64,000 nt of DNA from Isoetes taiwanensis (lineage: Eukaryota > Streptophyta > Lycopodiopsida > Isoetales > Isoetaceae), in assembly GCA_021234155.1 (NCBI GenBank), contig JAJEKV010000191.1, positions 176,842 through 240,841 on the forward strand, read 5' to 3'. The position numbers were made by a program, and so were the translations under genes. Positions 10,048 to 21,167 of this stretch are shown piece by piece; position 1 is the first letter of the stretch; each line of letters starts with the position of its first letter. The notes under the pieces were generated by a model that saw only the letters and a list, made by a program, of their open reading frames with translations, did no database searches and had not been told where the DNA came from.

Positions 10048-12850
10048 TGCAGCCAGCAGAGGCGCAGCCTTTCTGATGGCATTAGGGAGAATGCAGTGTT
10101 GCAGCGTATTGTTGCTCTGGAGCAGGTTAAAGTGCAGGAGGCACGTGTGAAGGCGGCCCTTACCTGGTTGAAGGAGGGGGACACAAGTTCGTCGGTGTTC
10201 TTCAGAGCAGCTAGGCAGCGGCGATATGCAGCGTCTATGGCGTCCCTTGCTTTGCCTGATGGTCGGATTTTGGAGGATCCCACTGATTTGCAGAGGTATG
10301 TGCATGCTCATTTCTCAGGATTTTTTACGCAGCGCACTTCCTATGAGCAGGAGATGTAGGAGCTGGTTTTGGGGGCTGTTAAACCATCTATTCTGCCTCA
10401 TCAGCGTGAGAGCTTGGGGCAGGAGCTCTCCAGAGAGGATTTAGCGGAGGCATGTATGTGCATGGCCAAGGATAAATGTCCTGGGCTGGATGGCATCCCT
10501 GTGGAGTTCTTTCAGACTTATTGGGAATGGGCTGGTGAGTCTGTGTACCAGGTGTATCTTGAGTTGCTGCAGTCTTCTCAACTAGATAGGATCTTGAATA
10601 CCGCATGCATTTCTTTGATTCCTAAGGTTAAGCAGCCTTCTACTATTAATGATTGGAGGCCTATATCCTTGTTGTCTTCTGTGAAAGCCCTGGCAGAGAA
10701 GTTGAAGCCGGTGTTGGCTTCTTCCATTAGCAAGGTGCAGTCTGGGTTTGTTCCTGGAAGAAACATTTTGACTAATGTTGTCGCAGCTTATGAGGGCCTT
10801 TATTGGGCCAGGAGAACAGGTCAAGGCATTGCCTATTTTAAGCTTGACTTTGCCAAAGCTTACGATAGTATCCGTTGGGAGTTCTTGTCTGCCATGATGT
10901 TAGCGTTGGGATGTGGTCCATGCTTTACAGAGACAGTCATGAAGCTGCATAGGTCAGCACGGGCTACGGTGGTGTGCCAGGGTGAACCCTCCGCCTTTTT
11001 CTCCTTAGGCAGAGGAGTGCGTCAGGGGTGTCCTTTGGCACCATTTTTGTTTACGATTGTGGCGGAGGCACTGTCTCAGTTGTTTTTTGTTGCAGTGGAG
11101 GAGGGGGTGGTGGATGGGCTTCGGATGCAGGATGGTAGTCAGCAGATTATTAACCAGTTCGCCGATGACACTTTCCTATTCCTGGTGGCAGAAGAGAGGA
11201 ATTTGCGAAATGTGAAGGGTTTGCTGAATACTTTCTCCTTGGCCTCAGGCATTCTTCTGAATTGAGGTAAATGCTCCGCATTATGGGCCCAGCTAACTCC
11301 GCCTCCCCCTTGTTTGGCTCTATTCTCTTGGAAGGTGCTTCCAGGTAATGTGTGTACTAAGCTGTTGAGTATTCCCTTTGGAGGGGATGTTTCCATGGGG
11401 AGGGTGTGGGATGAGATTTTGCAGGGATTGCAGAAACACCTCAATTGGTGGAAGGGTAGCAAGTTGTCCATGGCAGGTAGGATCACTATTGCCAAGTCAG
11501 TACTTTGTAGCACTCATGTGTATACAGCATCTGCAATGTTAGCTCCTGAGGGTAAGATCCAGGCTTTGGATAAGATTGTTCGAAATTTTGTGTGGGGCGG
11601 GGATGATGAAGGGGCAGTTGTTAAAGTGGCTTGGTGGAAGTGTATCCGTCCCCGGGAGGATGGGGGCTTGGCCATTCTGGATTTGGCATTGCATAATAAG
11701 GTGTTGGTCTCCAAGTTTGTTTGGAGCGCTCTGCAGGATGGAGCATCTTTTCCTGGTGCGGCGCTGTTGTTGCAGTCTCTTCGCCATTGTGTGGCATTTG
11801 GGAAGCCGTCTGTGCATGTGGAGTTGCCCTGGGCACTGTTGTATGGTCTCTGACCTTTCCCACATGCATCCCCTTTTCTTACGGGGGTGTTGCGGGCTTG
11901 GGATCATGTGCGTGTGCTCTTCTAGCTAGATTATGCCTCAGTTTATCACCACTCTTCTTCTTTCTTGTGGGTTCCTCTGCCCCCTGCGCACTTGCCCTTG
12001 GCTGCCACTGTGCATGCTCGGATGCAGGCCCGTTGGAGGCGAGCTGTTGTGCTTACCTTGGAGGATTGGTATTGGGGTGGTCAACTAGCTTCGTGGGAGT
12101 TCTTTTGAGCTCGCTTTCGCCTGAAGGGCAGTGAACCGGCTATCTGGGAACAAGTGACGGGGAGTATTCCGCTACACATACCTATAGTCCCTCAGGATGA
12201 TGTGGTGGTGCAGGTTTGGAAGGTTCATCCGGATGTTGTGTCATCTGTTTTTGTCTTGGTCTTGTTACGGGGTGTTGGCTATTCATGACACTCTGCCCCT
12301 TTAAGCAAGTGGTCTTTCTAGCTTCGGGTTCTCGATGGCGCTTCGGTTTGGACATGGACATGGAGCTCACTTCCCCACCTAAGGTTAGGGTGCTTCGTGG
12401 CGGTGGTGCACCGCTTTATCGGGGTGAATGTCCTTGTGAGTCGGTTTAGGCGGGTGTGAGCCCTCTTTGCCCTTGTTGTGGCCTTCATCGTTGGGCCCCG
12501 TGGAGCATTATGCGGTTTTATGCCCTCATTTGCGGTACTGCCTTGGGTCGGGGGCTCTGTTTGGTGAGATTGACTAGCCCGGCCCGATTCTTTAGCTTCA
12601 TGTGTATCGTGGTGCTTGGCGGCTCTTGCGGCGAAGCAAGCCTTGCATCTGTCGTGGCTTGGTTGGTGTGGTTGATTTAGGCGGCGGTTGTCGATCTTCG
12701 GGGGGATTGACTGCCTGCCCTCTCGATTCATCGACTCAAGTACAAGCTATTTCAAAGCTTTCTGGTATTCCCAGGATTAGTAGAGCGGAAGTTTGCCATT
12801 TGGCGGGATTTCTTGGGTGTTGTAGATGGTGATGGTCGGTTTGTACAGTG
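10048..12850 (+). pseudogene. LINE ORF2 pseudogene: reverse transcriptase and zf-RVT
   Basis: Frames 10048-10359 and 10369-11265 give the region before RT, then the RT core. Visible motifs are PKVKQPSTINDWRPISLLSS, FVPGRNI, the motif A block FKLDFAKAYDSIRWEF, GVRQGCPLAPFLF, and the catalytic FADD at 11158-11169. Continuation 11314-11853 carries the post-RT block AGRITIAKSVL...WGGDDEG...WWKCIRPREDGGLAI. Disabling changes include TAG at 10357-10359 (unit 2 reads CAG there), TGA at 11263-11265 (unit 2 has TGG) and TGA at 11851-11853 (unit 2 reads CAA). Later frameshifts hit zf-RVT. It would copy LINE RNA by target-primed reverse transcription if intact. Confidence 0.85.
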
Positions 12851-12993
12851 ATGGGGGAGTTCATTTTTGTGAGTTTGTTGTGGAGTGTCGACGTATCGCT
12901 GTCTCTTTGGGGCAGTTATCCTTCCTCCTCACTTGCTTTGTAACATTACCATTCTTTTAATATATTGATGACACAGTTCTTCAAAAAAAAAAA
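10048..12993 (+). mobile_element. L1-type LINE, 5'-truncated (unit 1)
   Basis: About 2.9 kb of ORF2 plus a short 3' UTR and poly-A at 12983-12993. The endonuclease and ORF1 expected of a full-length plant LINE are missing on the left, where sequence joins a Helitron terminus. No target duplication was found because both flanks belong to the duplicated unit. The RT region is well kept, while the last ~450 bp (12400-12850) are riddled with small indels relative to 18340-18800. Confidence 0.85.
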
Positions 12994-13387
12994 TTTAACA
13001 TACCTTTGTATGTATAGAAAGAAAGTTGTATGGTCTTGGAAGCAATTAACCCAAATATTGATATAATAAGCATGTCTTGAATGTGTTAAGTGGATTTTGC
13101 AAATGTCAATATGTAAATATCTTCCTAGAATGATCTTTTCTTTCTTTAACCATCTCATTCACGTGAGGCACGTCAAAGTTTTTCTTGAATTTTTTTGGAG
13201 AAACTTAATTATATACAGAAGTTGGGTTTAAATAGGGCTTTTCGTTGAACCTTCTAGCTTCTCCTTAATCAAATCATTCACATGGGACATCTAGCATACA
13301 CATAACATGGCAACTCAATGCTTTTATTGACTTATTCTACATTATAACACGCAATACATTATAACACGCTTTTATTAAGTTATTCTA

Positions 13388-13396
13388 CATTATAAC
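13388..13396. other. Empty target site of the MULE-type MITE
   Basis: A single CATTATAAC where units 1 and 3 have MITE copies flanked by two. The flanking bases are the same, so unit 2 shows the pre-insertion state or a precise excision. Confidence 0.85.
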
Positions 13397-14620
13397 ACGC
13401 TTTTGAGAAGTATAGAAGGACATTGAATTCAATAGTTGTGTCACATCAAATTTAATATTCCCCCCACATCATTAGACTTTTATAAAAAAATCTCTTTTAA
13501 TGTGTTTTGTTATGCGAAGCTTGCCAAAGTTATAGTAAACTAGATTCATTCTAGACATTGTCATTTTCATGGGTTTCAATGATGTATCTTCCTAATCAAA
13601 ATATGTAGGATTTGGTAGTTTGAAAGGGCTAAAATATAGAATCCCCAAGGTAACTTTAAACTCGAGACAAAATGAACATGGAGCAATGTGCTACATTTTG
13701 ACAAGTATAGCTTTTGGCTCAACCTGCTAGTGCATTGCTTTGCTAGAAGGACTTCTGATCCCTTACTCAAGTAATTCACATTTACATGGAAAAGATTTAT
13801 CTTTTCCCTACGTGGACGATAAAAATACCTTCCTTCCTTCTTTCCTTCCTTCCTTCCTTCCTTCCTACATCTTGAGTCTTCTTAATATCTTCAAATTCAT
13901 TTTATTTTAGAGACTTCTTCCTCGAGAAAACTTTAAGGACTTGCCAAATCTTTAGTAAAGTGGAATGTGTTGAGGAGTTTCTGTTATGGACATATTACAT
14001 GCTTCAGACTAGCCTATATGCGCTTTTCTTTAATGGAGGTTTCTGGATGGGGGATCTCGGCACTGCAGTGTAGGTAAACGACTGTCTCTCCTAGTACACC
14101 TTTTCCCCAACTAGCATTGACGTTTCTACATCACATCCAATAATGCATGTCTTACACAAGTGTAGGATATGAAGTGCAAGAAAATGCTAGAAAAATTTTA
14201 AGTGACCTACTAGGTTGGGAATGGTGTAGATAAAAGATAAATAGTTGACTAGACTTTTTAGCAAGCTAAATACTATGGTGAAGACATTCTTGTGCTTTTC
14301 ATAAAAAAGCTTAGGTTGGGCTCTGAGACTTGTTTAGGTGAAGGACAAGTCTACAATGTTATTCCATGGAATCATGGAAGGGAACTACAATGTATGCCTA
14401 GGTTCCTAAGGATCCCTTCCCCTTTTCCCGATCCCCCTTTCCCTATTGGACTGTCGAATTGAGTGAATCTTTGCCATCGGCCCTTTTTTTTTTCCTTTTC
14501 TCTTTCCCCTTTTCCCTTTTTTTTTGCCTTTTCTATTATCTTTTTTGTTTTTCCTTCCATTTCGCCCTTTTTCCTTTTACATTTTCCCATTTCCCTTTCT
14601 TCGAAGGGTGGAACACCATA

Positions 14621-15849
14621 ATACATATTATTGAGTTCAAGAAAACTATCTTTCCAATTGGCAGTCCTATTCCTGTCCCAAAATTAAAGTCTTTGCTTGG
14701 CTTGTCCTCCATAATGCTCTTCTCTGCAATACCAATATGATCAAGAGACAATTCAAGAATATTCATAGCCCTCTTTGCTCTCTTTGTGGTACCCATGATG
14801 AAACTGTCATCCATATTTTCAAGTGCCAGAAGGTCAAAGAATTCTGGAATTGGCTGTCCCAAATTAGTCCCAACCTGAAAATTCAGTTTGGACACCATTT
14901 CCACCTCTGCTCAAGCTAACGCAACCTCGAGGATTCCAAAGTTAACTCAACCATCCTTCAACTTGCCCCGTGGATTGTGCGGAAGCACGAAATAATGTGG
15001 CAATGGCGGATAAGAAGTGTGATCTTATGCGGATGAAGCTCAACTTTCAATTTGAGTGACCCGGATGTGCTATGGCCCATAAGGCCATAAAGCGAGAAGA
15101 AATTTTGATTCTTCCGCTTCTTTGGGGAACCTTTAAGTCTAATTTCTTTATTGTCCGCTTTAACTCCCCGATTGACCCGAATTCCTTTGTGGATCTGCGG
15201 CATTTTTGAACAAGGTGGTGCGTGTCTTGAGGGGACAATTCACGGATGACGTGCCTACTCACCACTCCGGGAACCCCAAGACAAGCTGTTAGAGCGACCT
15301 TTCGCCTCAAATTTCTTCTGAAAGAAGCATACAACGCTCATATTTTGCACAAGTTTATTGGTGCCAACAACCGACTTCTGACAGAGAAGCAGTTCTCCTG
15401 TTTAAGGTCTATGTATTACTACCACAAAGGTAGATGTGAAGTCTTCTTTGGTGTCTTATTGGACATTATACAGTCCCCATTGATGAATTGTTGCTACTTA
15501 CCCCTTCACGGGCGAAATCAACCGGATGGCTCCCCCTTTTTGCCATGCCTATCTCTCGCTACTCACTCCTTCCCCGGATCTGCACGCAATCCCGCTTCCC
15601 TTCTCAATTTATCGCCTCTCCCGCCTCATACTCCCCCTCCTTCATGTAATCCTCCTCTTGCAGATGGAATTTGGCTTTGATGGTGCTCGTTCAGCAAATG
15701 GTTTTTGGTTGTAATTTTTGGTCTGGTTTTTCTGAGACTGATACTTGGTATTTGGGCTCTGAGCCCCATTTTGTATGGTTTTAATTTATGATCAATAGAA
15801 TCCTTCCTTTCCCTCAAAAAAAAAAAAAAAAAAAAAATACATATTATTG
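14621..15849 (+). mobile_element. Second, younger LINE insertion with 13-bp target duplication
   Basis: The 13-bp target ATACATATTATTG is duplicated at 14621-14633 and 15837-15849. The inserted body is 14634-15836, ending in a poly-A of about 21. The start encodes a zf-RVT domain of a different LINE family. Seen around 14690-14870 are FAWLVLHNALLCNTNM, then CSLCGTHDETVIHIFKC with CX2C and HX4C spacing, and FWNW. The remaining ~900 bp correspond to the RNase H-like region and 3' UTR but are too frameshifted to read. Present only in unit 2, so it postdates the duplication. Confidence 0.85.
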
Positions 15850-15885
15850 CAAAGATATATCCATCATACATCATAACATAGGATA

Positions 15886-16036
15886 CTAGTAACGGTGCCC
15901 AGCGTTGCTGGGTATAATTTGGGAACCTATACATATTGGGAACATATGCATTTGCATAGAGCAACTTCATAGTCGTTGGATCATTTTCTTGGGCATAATT
16001 TGGGAACCTATAAATATTCGAAACTTGTGCATTTGC
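15886..16036 (-). mobile_element. Helitron 3' terminus relic (unit 2 copy)
   Basis: Same CTAG plus TGCCCAGCGTTGCTGGGTA arrangement as at 9900, preceded by A at 15885 and followed by the truncated LINE from about 16037. Its presence at the same place in all three units shows the fusion existed before the array was duplicated. Confidence 0.7.
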
Positions 16037-18959
16037 GCCAGCCAGCGGTAGCGACCTTTCGATGGCATTAGGGAGAATGCAAATGTTGCGTGAGATTATT
16101 GCTCTAGAGCGAGGTTAAAGTCACAGGAGGCACGGTGAAGGCGCCCTTACCCGTTGAAGGAGGGGGACACAAGTTCGTCGGTGGAGCGACTAGGCATGCA
16201 AATGCGTCTATGGCGCCCCTTGCTTTGCCTCGATGGTCGGATTTTGGAGGATCCCGCTGATTTGCGTAGGTATGTGCATGCTCATTTCTCGGGGTTTTTA
16301 CGCAAATTTCCTATGGCGAGGAGAGATGCAGGAGCTGGTTTTGGGGTTTGTTAAACCATCTATTCGCCTCATCGGGCCGTGGAGAGCTTGGGGCGGAGCT
16401 CTCGCAGAGGATTTAAGCGGAGGCATGTATGTGCATGGCCAAGGATAAATGTCCGGGCTGGATGGCATCCCCAATGGAGTTCTTTCAGGACTTATTGGGA
16501 TTGGGCGTGGTGAGTCATTGTACCAGTGTATCTTGAGTTGCCGCAGCCTTCTCAACTAGATAGGATCTTGAATACCGCATGCATTTCTTTGATTCCTAAG
16601 GTTAAGCCTTCTTCTACTATTAATGATTGGAGGCCTATATCCTTGTTGTCTTCTCAGAAAGCCCCGGCAGAGAAGTTGAAGCGGTGTTGACTTCTTCCAT
16701 TAGCAAGGTGCGATGCAGGGTTTGTTCCCCGGAAAAACATTTTGACTAATGTTGCCGCAGCTTTATGAGGGCCTTTATTGGGCCGGAGAGAACGAGTCAA
16801 GGCATTGCCTATCTTAAGTTTGAGTTTGCCAAAGCTTACGATAGTGTCCGTTGGGGAGTTCTTGTGCGCCATGATGTTAGCGTTGGCTTGGGCCCACGCT
16901 TTACTGAAGAACGATCATGAAGCTACATAGGTCGGCCGACGGGCTACGGTGGTGTGCGGGGGTGAACCCTCCGCCTTTTTCTCCTTAGGGCAGAGGGGGT
17001 GCGTCGAGTCCTTTTGGCACCATTTTGTTTACGATTGTGGGCGGAGGCAATTGTCTCCGCTTGTTTTTGTTGCAGTGGAGGAGGGGGTGGTGGATGGGCT
17101 TCGGATGTAGGATGGTAGTCAGCAGATTATTAACCAGTTCGCCAATGACACTTTCCTATTCCTGGTGGCAGAAGAGAGGAATTTGCGAAATGTGAAGGGT
17201 TTGCTGAATACTTTCTCCTTGGCCTCAGGCATTCTTCTGAATTGGGGTAAATGCTCCACATTATGGGCCCAGCTAACTCCGCCTCCCCCTTGTTTGGCTC
17301 TATTCCCTTGGAAGGTGCTTCCAGGTAATGTGTGTACTAAGCTGTTGAGTATTCCCTTTGGAGGGATGTTTCCATGGGGAGGGTGTGGGATGAGATTTTG
17401 CATGGATTGCAGAAACACCTCAATTGGTGGAAGGGTAGCAAGTTGTCCATTGCAGGTAGGATACTCATGTGTATACAACATCTGCAATGTTAGCTCCTGA
17501 GGGTAAGATCCAGGCTTTGGATAAGATTGTTCGAAATTTTGTGTGGGGCGGGGATGATGAAGGGGCGGTTGTTAAAGTGGCTTGGTGGAAGTGTATCCGC
17601 CCCCGGGAGGATGGGGGCTTGGCCATTCTGGATTTGGCACTGCATAGTAAGGTGTTGGTCTCCCAAGTTTGTTTGGAGCGCTCTGCAGGATGGAGCATCT
17701 TCTCCTGGTGCGGCGCTGTTGTTGCAGTCTCTTCGCCATTATGTGGCGTTTGGGAAGCCGTCTGTGCATGTGGAGTTGCCCTGGGCACTGTTGTATGGTC
17801 TCCAACCTTTCCCACATGCATCCCCTTTTCTTACGGGGGTGTTGCGGGCTTGGGATCATGTGCGTGTGCTCTTCCAGCTAGATTATGCCTCAGTTTATCA
17901 CCACTCTTCTTCTTTCTTGTGGGTTCCTCTGCCCCCTGCGCACTTGCCCTTGGTCGCCATCATGCATGCTCTGACGCTTGGTTTCGTTGGAGGTGAGCTG
18001 TTATGCTCACCTTGGAGGATTGGTATTGGGGTGGTCAACTAGCTTCATGGGAGTTCTTCGAGCTCGCTTTACGCTGAAGGGCGCTGGACCGCTATCACGG
18101 AACAAGTGGCGGGGAGTATTCCGCTACACATACCTATAGTCCCTCGGGGATGATGTGGTGGTGCGGGTTTGGAAGGTTCATCCGGATGTTGTGTCATCAT
18201 GTTTTGTGCGGTCTTGTTACCGGTGTTGGCTATTCATGACACTCGCCCCTTTAGGCAAGTGGTCTTTGTAGCTTCGGGTTCTCGATGGCGCTTCGATTTG
18301 GGCGTGGACATGGAGCTCACTTCCCCACCTAAGGTTAGGGTGCTTCTGTGGCAGGTGGTGCACCGCTTTATCAGGGTGAATGTCCTTGTGAGTTGGTTTA
18401 GGCCGGGTGTGAGCCCTCTTTGCCCTTGTTGTGGCCTTCATCGTGAGACTGTGGAGCATTGTCTGGTTTTATGCCCTCATTTGCAAAGCCTGCTCGGATT
18501 GGGTCGGGGCCCATTTTTTGAGTGAGATTGACTAGCCGCCAGATTGTTGCTTCATGTGTATCGTGGTGCTTGGCCGCTCTTGCGGCAGCAAGCCTTGCAT
18601 CTGTGCGTGGCTTGGTTGGTGTGGTTGATTTGGAAGCGGCGGCGGTTGTCGATCTTTCAGGGGATTGAAGAAGATCAGACCTCTCGATTCCTCGACTCAA
18701 GTACAAGCTATTTCAAAGCTTTCTGGTATTCCCAGGATTAGTAGAGCGGAAGTTTGCCATTTGGCGGGATTTCTTGGGTGTTGTAGATGGTGATGGTCGG
18801 TTTGTACAGCAGTAGAGTTGCAGTTTTTTTGTGAGTTTGTTGTGGAGTGTCGAGGTATCGCTGTCTCTTTGGGGCAGTTCTCCTTCCTCCTCACTTGCTT
18901 TGTAACATTACCATTCTTTTAATATATTGATGACACAGTTCTTCAAAAAAAAAAAAAAA
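16037..18959 (+). mobile_element. L1-type LINE, 5'-truncated (unit 2), heavily indel-ridden
   Basis: Same LINE as 10048-12993. The RT region (16040-17110) has many small indels, often where the other copies read CAG or CTG, and no long frame survives there. The catalytic region reads NQFANDTFLF (Asp to Asn) at about 17140. The post-RT part (17165-17996) is cleaner, and the zf-RVT part (18330-18800) is the best preserved in the window. Poly-A 18945-18959. Confidence 0.8.
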
Positions 18960-19237
18960 TTAACATACCTTTGTATGTATAGAAAGAAAGTTGTATGGTC
19001 TTGGAAGCAATTAACCCAAATATTGATATAATAAGCATGTCTCGAATGTGTTAAGTGGATTTTGCAAATGTCAATATGTAAATATGGAATACTTAGCACA
19101 AGATGTAGTATGGATACTGCCCAAAACACGCTCCCACCAATCAAGTCCATACAATCCAAATGTTATCTTATCTTCTTATATTACTAGTAATGGTACCCAG
19201 CCTTGCTGGGCATAAATTAGGAACCTTTAATTTCTTT

Positions 19238-21050
19238 TTTTTTTTATTCTCCCTTTTTTTTTCTAACCCCGTTCTCCCTCCCTTTGCCTTCCCTTTCCCC
19301 TTTCCCTTTTTTTCTTTCTCTTTTTCTTATCAGCTTTTTCCCTTCCTTTTTATCTTTCCCCGCTCTTCCCATTTTTCCACTACTCTCTTTCCCTTTCCTT
19401 TTCCCCTTCCCCTTCCTCTTCCTTTTCCTTTTCCTTTGCTCTTTCCCGTTTCTCATGCATTTTTTTCGTTCTCTTTTGCTTACCTTTTCATGTGCCATTT
19501 TCTTCCTTTCCCCACCCTCTTCCTCTTGATCACGTGCCCTTTTCCCCATCTCTTTTCCCATTTCTCTCTCCTCTTTTCCTCATGCTCTTTTTGCTTTCCC
19601 TTCTCCTTTTTCCGCTTCCCTTTTCATTTCAACTTTCCATTCCCTTTTCATACTTTCCCCACCCTTTTGCTTTGCAATGTTCCCTTTTTCCCTTTCCTTT
19701 CTCTTTCCCCTTCCTTTACATTTTCCTTTTCCGTTCCCTTTAAACTTTTCATATGCCTCTTTCCATTCCCTTTTCTCAACCTTTTTTATGTACCCTTTTT
19801 CCTTCTTTCCCCATCTTCTTCCCCCTTTTCCCCTTTCCACTTTCTCCTTTCTTGTTTCTTTTTTCTTTTGCCTTTCCCATACTCTTTTTCCCTTTCTTTC
19901 TTCTATTTCCTCACCCTTTCCCTCTTCCCTTTTTTCTCGTGCCCTTTTCTCCTTCCTCTTTTCCTATTCCTTGCTCCCTACCCTTTGTCTATTCTAATTC
20001 CCCCCCACCTTTTCCTCATTTTTCCATCCTTTTCCTCTTCCTTTTTCTCGATGCTCTTTTTGCTTTCCTTTTTCTCTTTCTTCACCCTTTCTCTTTTCCC
20101 CTTTTTTCACGCCCTTTCATTTTTTCTCTTTTTCTCGTTCCCTTTTCCCAAGTTCTCTTTTTCCCTTTTCCCCCTCTCTTTTCCTTTTTACTTTTCTTTT
20201 TCCCATAGACTTTGCAACCTTTTCTTATTTTCCCTTACCTTTTTCTCCTTTTCTCACCTTTACTTCTTACCCTTCTCGCGGTGCTCTTTTTCCGTTCCCT
20301 TTCCCCCTCGCCTATTCTATTCCTTTTTCTATTTTCTTTTATCTTTCCATTTTCCTTTTCTCCTTCTCTTTCCTTTTTCCTCTTACCTTTCCTTTATTCC
20401 TTTTCCTTTTTCCCTTTTCCCTTTTCCCTTTTCCCTTTCATCGTTTTTCCTTTTCCCTTCTCCTCTTCCTTTTCCCTTTTCCCTTTTTTTTTTCCTTTCA
20501 TCGTTTTCCTTTTCCTTCCCCTCTTCCTTTTTCCCTTTCATCGTTTTTTCTTTTCCCTTCCCCTCTTCCTTTTCCCTTTTCCTTTTCCCTTTTCCCTTTC
20601 ATCGTTTTCCTTTTCCTTTTCCCTTTTCCCTTTTCCTTTTCCCTTTCATCGTTTTTCCTTTTCCCTTCCCCTTTTCCTTTTCCCCTTTTCCCTTTCATCA
20701 TTTTTCCTTTTCTCTTCCCCTTTTCCGTTTCCCTTTTCCCTTTTCCCTTTTCCCTTTTCCCTTTCATCGTTTTTCCTTTTCCCGTCCCCTTTTCCTTTTC
20801 CCTTTTCCCTTTTCCCTTTTAGTTTTCCATTTTCCTTTTCCGTTTTTCCCTTTTCCCTTTCATCTTTTTTCCTTTTTTCCTTCCCCTTTTCCTTTTCCCT
20901 TTCCCTTTCATAGTTTTTCCCTTTTTCCTTTCATCGTTTTCCTTTTCCCTTCCCCTTTTTCCATTCCCTTTTCCCTTTTCCCTTTCATCGTTTTTCCTTT
21001 TCCCTTCCCCTTCCCCTTCCCCTTTTCCCTTTTCCTTTTCCTTTTCCCTT
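19238..21050. repeat. Homopyrimidine tract inside Helitron H2
   Basis: Nearly pure C/T on the plus strand for ~1.8 kb (purine strand = Helitron strand). A right-hand minisatellite with CCCTTTCATCG recurs; the left part is irregular with GTGCCC/CATGC punctuation. The uninterrupted 635-codon frame across it is a composition artefact. Confidence 0.9.
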
Positions 21051-21167
21051 TCATATTGAAGCCATAGTCAAGATGAAATTTTAGTTGAAGACACGCACAC
21101 ATCATCTCCACCATTGGTCAATCAAATCCTCGACCGTCCGATTTAGGGTGCGGTCCATTACACAACA

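Larger units (their letters stand above)
4255..12993. repeat. Tandem array unit 1 (spacer, gene remnant, MITE, Helitron end, LINE)
   Basis: The order is short AT-rich spacer, gene remnant, MITE, C/T tract, Helitron terminus, LINE. The same order recurs in unit 2 (12994-18959, internally deleted) and unit 3 (18960-37898, split by Helitrons). Outside the LINE, units 1 and 3 look nearly identical, so the duplication is young relative to the decay inside it. Unit 3 without its Helitrons is about 8.8 kb from CTAG to CTAG. Confidence 0.75.
12994..18959. repeat. Tandem array unit 2, internally deleted
   Basis: The spacer after the LINE poly-A matches 4255-4380, then at about 13120/13121 it jumps to sequence matching 8188 onward. 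Roughly 3.8 kb, including the entire gene remnant, is missing. The rest follows unit 1 to a Helitron terminus at 15886 and a LINE at 16037-18959. The deletion junction has no obvious repeat. Confidence 0.75.

Noticed and set aside
19160-21067. A 635-codon plus-strand open frame (and similar ones at 44385-45776, 51667-53187, 26908-28578 minus, 25067-26452 minus) rich in Phe, Pro, Leu and Ser.
   Set aside because: The DNA is almost only C and T (or A and G). No stop codon can be made from C/T alone, nor from A/G alone, so all frames on both strands stay open. Overlapping frames of equal quality exist in every phase, and the tracts lie inside non-coding Helitrons.
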